Assembly: GCA_033297075.1 (NCBI GenBank)
Contig: MU858063.1
Location: 1-64,000 of the forward strand
Length of the DNA stretch: 64,000 nucleotides
Origin: Rhypophila decipiens
Taxonomy: Eukaryota > Ascomycota > Sordariomycetes > Sordariales > Naviculisporaceae
Direction of reading: 5' to 3'
Positions 56,082-64,000 of the stretch are shown piece by piece (the first letter of the stretch is position 1; each line of letters begins with the position of its first letter). The position numbers and the translations under genes were made by a program. Under the pieces are notes generated by a model. That model was not told where the DNA came from. It searched no databases and was given only the letters and a program-made list of their open reading frames with translations.

Positions 56082-57978
56082 ATGGAGACATCTTCCCCTC
56101 TGGCTGCTCTGCGGCCGGCCTTTGGGCAGCGTGATATCTTTGGGGCCCACGGTGGACTGCTCAGCGCGACTTCCCTCGGTGGCGGACTCCACGACCAATA
56201 CTCCTTCCAACGGCCGAACCCTGAGTATTTTAATCTCAAAACCGTTCGGGGGTCCTCACCGGCGGCTTCCCTAGCGGCGGACTTGTCACAAAACTTTAAG
56301 CTTAATGATGCAACGTGGGTACATTCTCTTTACTCAATTTCTTCTCTCCCTTCTCTCCGAAAGCTCAGGACTCGCGCTTACAACCGTTTCTCCCGCTCCA
56401 TAGTAGTCCCATGTTCCCGACGCCACGACGGGCACTCTTTACAACGGCTACTATGATGGGAAGTCTGGACGGCAGAGGTAAGATTTCAAAATCCCAAAAA
56501 AGAATCACAGCCATTGGTTTATTTTTGGCCAGGCACTAACATGGTGGTTTCGAGCAGACTACGTTACGACCCCTCCGCTCCCCGCCTCGTCTCCAGGAGA
56601 CATGATGGACATGTCACCACTTCCCCACAAGGCGCCTTATGTTGCACACGTCGAGGTCCTGTCTCCGACACCTAATACTATGTCGCCTGCAGACGATATG
56701 ATGCTGGAATCGCCAATTCCGGCCCCCACATCCCGTCCTTCACTTATGGCCGAGTGAGTTTAATTGCACATTCCCGCCGTCTCGGTGCCGCGTCCCGCTA
56801 ACTCTTTTCGCGTGTGTGCCAGTCGGAGAAAACTTGGTCTTAGACGCCCCTCCCTGAACCGCTCCAAAGGCTATTCCACAGGCGGCATCCTTACTAGCAG
56901 ACGTTTGAGCAACGGGGAAAACCAGCTGCCACCCTTCCGCTTCGGTGGAGAAAGCCCCCCTACTCCTTCGACTTCCATGTCTCTGGACGAGTGCTTCGAG
57001 GATTCGCCTCCACAGGAACGTCGACCTCAATCGGCCAATAGCCCCTGCCCGCCGGCGATGGGAGGGATGCGGCAAAAGGCGCAGTTTGCCAGCCTCAGCG
57101 GTGCTAGCAGCAGCGTCAGAAATGGCTCACCCATCAGCAGCCATTCGCGTCGCACCTCCAATCCCTTCGTTAGGCCCAGGAAGCAATACCGACGATCACT
57201 TAGTATGTTCGAGAGCCCTGGGGACGTGATGAAGCCCAAGAAAGAGGAGGAAGCAGCTTGCACCCTCCAGGCTGTCATGGACATAGAAGAGCCCCATGAG
57301 CCAATCCTTCCGCACTTCTTTCCCGAGGGCCAGAACGACAGTATTCCTCGCATCTCCCGAGAGACCATGCTCGAGGTCCTGGACGGCAAATACGGCGAGA
57401 ACTATGCCCACAAGATGATCATCGACTGTCGGTTCGAGTATGAGTACGAGGGAGGACACATTGATGGAGCCATCAATTACAACGACAAAGAGCTGCTCGC
57501 TACTCACCTCTTCCACACGCCCATCCAGGGACGCACCCTCTTGATCTTCCACTGCGAGTATTCGGCCCATCGCGCTCCCATCATGGCCCGCCACATCCGT
57601 GCCCAGGATCGAGCTGTCAATGCCGAACACTATCCCAGACTCACCTACCCCGAAGTCTACATTCTCGAGGGCGGCTACAGTGGATTCTTCCAAGAGCACC
57701 GTGACCGTTGCTATCCTCAGGCATACGTCGAGATGAACGACGCCTCGCACGCTAACACCTGCGAGCGTGAGATGGGACGTCTTCGCAACCGCCAGCCACA
57801 AAACCGAAGAGGACTGGGTCGAGCGGCTACCTATGCCTTCGGACAGCAGAGGAGCATTGAAGATTCTCCTACCGCCCCCGGTCGTGGCAGCTCGCGGGAG
57901 TGCGATAATGAACTGCTTGGTGCTTCTCCGATTCTGGGCAATGATCGTGGCCATGCTAGACGGATGGTCTCGTTCTGA
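56082..57978 (+). CDS. cdc25: Cdc25 family M-phase inducer phosphatase
   Basis: Four exons: 56082-56318, 56369-56477, 56558-56753 and 56823-57978, about 565 residues with consistent phases. The first intron (50 nt) has an alternative donor four bases upstream that breaks the frame. The N-terminal 350 residues are Ser/Pro-rich with many SP/TP sites, typical of the regulatory part. The catalytic rhodanese-like domain covers about 358-480: MIIDCRFEYEYEGGHIDGAI, the active loop HCEYSAHRAP (Cys425, Arg431; C-x5-R), and YPEVYILEGGYSGFFQEH. The C-terminus again has Ser-rich stretches. Cdc25 (Aspergillus NimT) removes inhibitory phosphates from Cdk1 to start mitosis. An 11.6-kb gene-free stretch lies upstream. 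Confidence 0.94.
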
Positions 57979-60834
57979 TACCCTTCGGATCACACTACCA
58001 TTTTGTCGGACTAACTGTTCTGATTTCCAGCTTGGGACAGCGGCTTCGCATCTGCAGTGCTAATCTTCTTTATTTTCGAGGAGTACCACCCGTCATATGC
58101 GTCAGTCTTCCCAGCTTGTTACCATATCTGGCAGTCGATCCTGCTGCCTGGGTCTGTCGGCGGCCCTCTGACCTTACTACCGACAATATTTTTGTCAGCC
58201 ACTGCATCATGTGTTCAAGTCTTACACCAGCCAACATTTTCCTTGGACTCTTTTCTTCACCAAAGTTTCTTCATCATTACCTCAGCCATCCTCATTGGCG
58301 CCGGCAGTGGTCGGCCCAAACATTGGCGACAAATTTCGGCTCTTTTTCCGATACCATTATTGTTATTATGCCCATATTCCCGTTCCAACCACCGACATTT
58401 CATGCTTTTGGCATTGCATCATCACCCTATCATCATCCGGGCGCATCACAGCTCTGGATCGGGATCCATGGGCTTATCGTCTGCTCGACAGCATCTCGCA
58501 TCATTATCTCCTTTATGCTATATCTTTTCTAATTTGGCATCATTTTATTCCGAAAGACGAGGGCTCGAGACAATCGACAGATCGGCAGGTTCTTGACAAG
58601 AGCTAGTTTTGTGGTCAGCCTTGTTACTGGCCCGGACCCACTTCATATCCACTTTTCTCAGCCTTGTCTTGTCACTCCACACCACAATCGATGGATTTTC
58701 CTGCTCGCCTTTTCGACGCATCACGACGATAAAAGTTTTCACTGTACAAATACTCACCACATACCCCGAATCGGTTCGCCACCCTTTTCTTCCGGCAAAC
58801 CGATTGTTATTTATTTCCTTTGTCAGTTTCTATTACGGCACACTTGTCGCCATTTGTATTTTGGCGGAACCGGTCATAGCGATTATACCCTCGTCCTTTT
58901 ATTCTTTTCGCCTCTCCGAACGACGATTATTCGATTGCGCTGGCAGTTGTTTGCGAGCCTCACACGTCTTAATATCTCGCCTTCTCGACATATCTTCTCG
59001 AACTCGATACCAGTGTGCATGCGGCTTTTGTAAATATCGGGCTGTTACATGGATGGGGTGGATCCCTTGTGCCCTGGGAAAGTCTGCAGCAGCTTAATGG
59101 ATGTAATTGTGTGATATCGACGAGTGATGGGATGGAGATGGTGGAAGAAGGACTGAGAAGCTGTGACTGTATCTCAACCAAATTTTTGGAGGGCCTCACA
59201 GAGGGATGGAAAAAAAAAGTTCAGAACCAAGAGAAAAAAAAAAGCAAGAAAAGACGGAGATCTGGAGGGGGAAAAGGGGGAGACGACAAATGGAGGACGA
59301 TGAGGTTTCTTGGAAGGAGTCGAGAATGGTCGACCCTCTCGATTCTAGATCCTGTCATGGCTGGGAGGTGATAACCTCTCGGACTTCTTGCGTGTATGTA
59401 TTGGTCGCCAACCATGCCAAATGAGCTTGGAGGCAGAACTTAGTACTTTCCTCTTGCACAGCGGTGATACGCTAGCAAGAGTCAGTCAGTCGATAACACG
59501 ACCAACTTGACAAACATGAACACAAAAAGATTCATAAATATTTCGTTGTGCCGTTTGCTCCGTGACATGCATCTTTGTGGGCCTAATATCTCTGACAGAA
59601 CTGGGTGATTCTCCTTTTTCCTTCAAGATGCCTTAATTGTTGATCATTCTAGGTAGGTGCCTTGCATTATCTTCTGTCAGATTTTCTTGCACGACGACTT
59701 AACTGCTCCTGAACGGTCCGCGGACTGAACCTTATACCGGGGCCCGTGAACGGCTCACACCGGGCGACGGCCGGTCAATAAAAAAACAGCCGCATTTGAG
59801 TACGGATACCGACGAAAGCAAGGTGATCATTTGCGCATTTCATACACCTGAATTTGAAAGAGAAAGCTAGAAAAAAACAGTATATCAATTGCTATTCTTT
59901 CCTTCAAAATGCCATATTCTCTTGGATGCGCTAACCCGTAAGATCAGGAATATCGCAGAATCGGGGGATACAATATGTAAGTACAAGGAACGGCTGGTAA
60001 TGATTGGCCGTACCTGTACCATACCGTACTAAGCAGCTCCATACGATACCCAGCGAGACAGCCACCGTCGACCATTCTCATGGTGTAAATGTGAGTACGG
60101 CCCATGAAATCTGTGATTCGCCGTGTTAACTCGCTGAGGGGCAGCTTCAACTTGTGCATGTCAGGATCTAGTCCTAACACAAACGATAGGACTTCGGAGG
60201 GCAATTCCCATTTCGCCAGCTACTTTTCGAAATAGATGGTGAAACGTGACAAGGCTTAACAAGGTTTGAACGAAGGGCCTAGTTTATTGCAGACCAAGAA
60301 TAACATCGACATACTTGAAAGATCTGGTATAAGCCATATACTCTCATACGATTTTACTTCTTTATGAGAACTTCAACTCACCATCACTGCACTTGGAATT
60401 GCATGCAGAGGGACGAGAGAGACGTGGTACTTCATACTCGTCCCATACGGTATGTTACCACCTGTTCAGTCTAGAAGTGGGTCTCCTCGCACACTCTCAG
60501 CCAACAGCTCATTCTCTTTTGGCGCAGCATATACCACAGTACGTTACGTATTCATCCTGACTTTGCTCAATTTGCATTATGGATGAGGCCGTGAACACCA
60601 TCGCCCATTCCTCCCGTCGACATCGATTTGAAAACCCATTGCGAAGCGTAATTCCGTTCTTTTCTCATTCTGCGCACTGGTCTATATAAATAAAGGTTTT
60701 TGGCCGAGCTCCTCGAGGTTTTTCAATCCTTCAACACTTCGGCGTGCAGAATTTTACCCACCCCTACAACTTCTCACACTCAACCTTCCTGGACCCTCAC
60801 CAAATCAACTCAACTCTCGCCATAACACACGATA
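57979..60834. other. Intergenic between cdc25 and the Drn1-like gene
   Basis: The first 1 kb is T-rich and likely 3' untranslated sequence of cdc25; purine-rich tracts (about 59200-59290) follow. No protein gene is recognised. The last 200 bp should be the promoter of the next gene; TATATAAATAAA near 60683 resembles a TATA region about 150 bp before the ATG. Confidence 0.4.
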
Positions 60835-62544
60835 ATGGCCTCACCAAAGATGTAGGTCGCTTTTCATCAGTCATTTACGGTTAGCGATAACTCGATACTG
60901 ACCCAAAATAGCTTCGTCTTTGGCAGCCTCAACGGTCAGCTCCAAGCGGCCTTTGCCAAACTCACACCACTGCACAAGAAGAACAACTTTAGCCTAGCTA
61001 TCGTGGCGGGCAACTTTTTCTCCGACGCCCAAGATGATGATGAGGTCGAAGCTCTGCTCGCCGGCCGGATCGAAGTGCCCGTTCCCACATATTTCACGGT
61101 CGGAACCACTGCTTTGCCTGCTCGAGTTGTCGAGAAGATCGAGAAGGACGAAGAGATTGCGCCCAACGTTCATTACCTGGGCAAACGCAGCGTCACCAAG
61201 ACGTCAGAGGGCGTCCGGATTGTCACATTGGGCGGTCTTCTCGATGATAGCATCGTCGCGGGGCAGTCCAAGGAGCAGTACCTTCCTTATCACACCGTCG
61301 GTGACGCCAAATCACTGGTTGGTGCCAACAAGGCCGACGTGCTCCTCACCACCATTTGGCCGTCCGAAATTTGGATTAACAGCGCAAAAGCCAAAGAGAT
61401 GGGCATTACCTCTGCTACCGGCCCTTCGTCGACTTCGATTGCCGAACTCTGCGGTAGAATCAAGCCTCGGTACCACTTCGCCATGTCGCCTACCGACATG
61501 TGCTTTGAGAGAGAGCCCTTCTTTCCTGACAGCACCGATGGCCAAGAGGAAACCCAAGCCATCTCCCTCACACGCTTCATTTCTCTCGCCCCATTCAGCA
61601 ATCCAGCCAAGGCCAAAGCCATATTTGCCTTTACCCTCAACAGAGAGGCCATTCTCACACCTCCGGCTGGCTCTACCCTCACGCCATTTGCCAAGTCAGA
61701 AAACGCAGGCAAGAAGCGCTCTGCCGAGGATGCTGGATTCTCCCGTTTCGCCACAGACCATCACCGCCACGACCGCCGTCGCAGACATCGCGAGCGTTCC
61801 CCGCCTCCCGGCCCCGACCGCTGTTTCTTCTGCCTTTCCAACCCCAACTTTCTCGCTCACATGGTATTTTCCGTTGGAAACGAGGCGTTCGCTGCTACTG
61901 CCAAGGGGCCTCTAACTTCGGGCGAAACTTTCAAGGAGCAAGGACTGGACTTTCCCGCCCATCTCATTGTCACGCCCATCGCACACAGCCCGACTCTCAG
62001 CCCCGCCACGATGAGCGGCGACGATGCTGCCAAGGCGTTTGCCGAAATGAACCGATACCGGGAAGTGCTTCAGGGCATGATTGCCAGCAAGTCGAACAAG
62101 AAGCTCGGCGCCGTTACTTGGGAGATCTCACGGGCACGCAATATTCACGTTCACTGGCAGATGCTACCCGTGCCGGCTGATATGGTGTCCAAGGGGCTCG
62201 TTGAGGCTGGTTTCCGCGTTTTGGCGGAGGATCTCAAATTGCCTGCGTTTGAGAGCAACGCCAAGGAGTTCACTACGGCCGACCAAGTCGATAACGCCGA
62301 CTACTTCCGCTTGTGGATCTGGGCTGAAGACGACGTCAATGATAGGGTAGTCGGCCAGACACTCGTGATGAAGTTGTCGGATGATGCCTACTTTGATCTC
62401 CAGTATCCCCGCAAAGTCATGGCCAAACTGCTGGGGCTTGAAGAGCGCTTGAGATGGCAGGATGTTGTTCAGACTGAAGCCGAGGAAACCGCTGATGTTG
62501 AGGCATTGAAGGTGGCCTTTAAGGCGTGGGACTTTACTCAGTGA
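60835..62544 (+). CDS. drn1: Drn1 / CWF19-like debranching-associated protein
   Basis: Two exons: 60835-60851 (17 nt) and 60912-62544, separated by a 60-nt intron with branch CTGAC; 549 residues. The N-terminal half resembles the metallophosphatase-like domain of the family (KIFVFGSLNGQLQAAFAKL; PNVHYLGKRSV; GVRIVTLGGLLDD). The CwfJ C-terminal domain 1 starts with CFFCLSNPNFLAHMVFSVG (C310, C313) and carries the HIT-like IHVHWQMLPVP (H418, H420). CwfJ C-terminal domain 2 follows (YFRLWIWAEDD ... FDLQYPRKVMAKLLGLEERL). An Arg/His-rich basic patch (HDRRRRHRERS) lies between the halves. Yeast Drn1 associates with the lariat debranching enzyme and late spliceosome. Confidence 0.93.
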
Positions 62545-62550
62545 GGCCTA

Positions 62551-62616
62551 TTTTTCGGTATCTGGAGGCATATTTCTCGGTATCTGGAGGCATTTATTCT
62601 GGTAATTGGAGGCGTT
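62551..62616 (+). repeat. Short tandem repeat after the Drn1-like gene
   Basis: TCGGTATCTGGAGGCAT is repeated at about a 22-bp period, with a third degenerate copy (TGGTAATTGGAGGCG). It is probably in the 3' untranslated region. Confidence 0.7.
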
Positions 62617-63660
62617 GATTTTTTCTTTTAAAGGCCTTTATAGTTCTCTTCATCCGCGTCGATTTTATCTTTCATAGGGCTTCGTGTGCCATTCAATGGG
62701 CATCTCCGTGATCAGTTAGAGGGGTGTGGTTGCTAAAAGGAGGGCAGTTTTTTTGGTTCCTGGAAGGCATTATGTTTGTACCATAGATACCCCGATTCAC
62801 AGCTATAACGGGCATTTTTATTTTTATTCATAGGCGTTTGATTGGCTTTTATATGCATACTTGCTGTGTGTTGGACCTCTTTTCTTCAGCTCAACGAGAT
62901 CTTTCATCAAGCTTTCTGTCCCAAGACTACTGAGACGATCTTGGCTTCGGGGAGAGGAACAGCTTGAACCAGAAGCTTCGGAGAAGGTTAATAAGCTTGA
63001 CCCAGTCCCTGAATAAGGTACTTTTTTGTAAATGGCAAAGCCAAGGTACAGCAATGAAATGAAGGGTGGTAGAAGGCTCTTTTTGACCTGGCATTAGCAG
63101 AATATTAACGTTCTTCATAACCGTGCATTATCACTAAATGGTCATGCATGGAGGTGAATAACCCCTGGAAGTAAACAAAGAAGAACCGACCGCTTTCCAA
63201 AAACGTTGAAGAACACTTATGAAGCTCAGGCTGACCTTGACCCTACCCGGCCACAAGCTAGCTCTCACTGCTTGGGTTTGGGCAACGTCGTTAACAGTTC
63301 ACCAGCCAACCGCATACGTTATATCGCCACAACTATCAACCATGCAGAAAAGGCTCCTGAATCACTTATAAGCCGTAATATACACTTCAAGCAACCGTTG
63401 ATTCCAAGCCACGAAGTGAAGAGCGAAAATACGCGCTCTATATTTTCACAAATCCAAATCCGGACGAGTTCAGTTAAGCCCAAAGTGCATTCCCCATATA
63501 ATTCCAGCGTTTCAAAGTCAAGAAAGATCATGAGTGCTGTCAAGAGGCGCGCCTCTGTTACCAGCAAACACCGCGAGCTCCAGCACCTAAGAGGAGGCAC
63601 TGGGAGGTCCCAGTCCACCCGTAACACTCAGGCCGTCGCCAAAAGAGACTAGTGAGATAT
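62617..63660. other. Intergenic
   Basis: No gene is supported. A Ser/Arg/Lys-rich plus frame (63206-63652) lacks an early ATG and was not accepted. Confidence 0.35.
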
Positions 63661-64000
63661 TGTCGAGACCCGTTGGGGAAGCCGTGATACGTGGTTACCA
63701 AGGGCAATCCGTATGGCTGTTCCATAATCTTGTGACCCTGTACCTAATGATGTCCAGGATGTCGGAGCACATTCGATTATATGATGCCATCTCGGTATCT
63801 ACAACCTTGTTGTCCTTCAAGAATTCGATCATGGCAGTAGTAAATATACTGCCGTTATTAGTATTGGTAACTGGCGCGTGATGCCGCCAGCCGAAACTAC
63901 ATAAACAATCTCGACACCTATTGGGGACTGGACCAGATCTTTGTTTGCCCACTCTTGGGGTAGCTGGACTTGACCGAATACTAGTACTCTTGAGGATTGG
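63661..64000 (-). other. Unassigned coding-like fragment at the right edge
   Basis: A minus frame is open from the window edge and contains NNGSIFTTAMIEFLKDNKVV followed by YNRMCSDILDII. This vaguely recalls the end of caspase-like or CHAT peptidase domains of fungal defence proteins, but no catalytic residue can be seen in the window. The sequence continues outside. Confidence 0.25.

Noticed and set aside
63206..63652. 148-residue basic plus frame near the right end
   Set aside because: It opens with TTG rather than ATG; the first ATG is at about 63529, leaving a 40-residue Ser/Arg-rich peptide.
1..64000. CRISPR arrays, bacterial operons, phage or IS elements
   Set aside because: No repeat-spacer arrays or bacterial gene layout; introns and protein families are fungal.

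Overview
The window is nuclear DNA of a filamentous ascomycete, most likely a Sordariomycete close to the Sordariales. The grounds are short 50-125 nt introns with GT..AG ends and CTAAC/CTGAC-like branch sites, a HET-domain gene, a DUF7726 gene, and eukaryotic housekeeping genes (proteasome alpha7/PRE10, Pol5, Cdc25, Drn1/CWF19-like, an ERJ5-like J protein). Nothing bacterial or viral was seen. Exon limits were worked out by hand from frames and splice signals; they are predictions.

Layout. (i) 0.7-11 kb is accessory: a HET-domain gene (-), a three-exon unknown gene (-), scrambled coding pieces that resemble PIR cell-wall protein (6.2-7.7 kb), a predicted secreted unknown protein (-), and a DUF7726 protein (-). 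(ii) 11-24 kb looks like a catabolic gene cluster: two 3-hydroxyisobutyrate-dehydrogenase-family enzymes at its borders, two carboxymuconolactone-decarboxylase-family proteins (one an internal tandem duplicate), an Adr1-like C2H2 regulator, a zinc alcohol dehydrogenase and a metallo-beta-lactamase-fold hydrolase. Two pairs are divergent and share promoters. (iii) 24-32 kb is sparse: a zinc-knuckle-like relic, one secreted Thr/Ser/Pro-rich protein, and degraded coding pieces. (iv) 32-44.5 kb is a conserved housekeeping block: ERJ5-like J protein (+), a second J protein (-), an unknown protein (+), proteasome alpha7 (+) and Pol5 (-). (v) 44.5-56 kb has no recognisable protein gene, only a CAA microsatellite and a possible Pol III-type element. 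(vi) 56-62.5 kb carries Cdc25 (+) and Drn1/CWF19-like (+). The right edge has an unassigned coding-like fragment.

How they may work together. The most interesting unit is 11-24 kb. The regulator carries the same base-reading residues in both zinc fingers as yeast Adr1, which binds TTGGRG. Closely spaced inverted TTGGRG-type sites lie in the promoter of the first divergent pair and upstream of the single-domain CMD gene. A co-regulated pathway that opens a lactone-like ring and oxidises or reduces the products is a reasonable inference, but the substrate is unknown.
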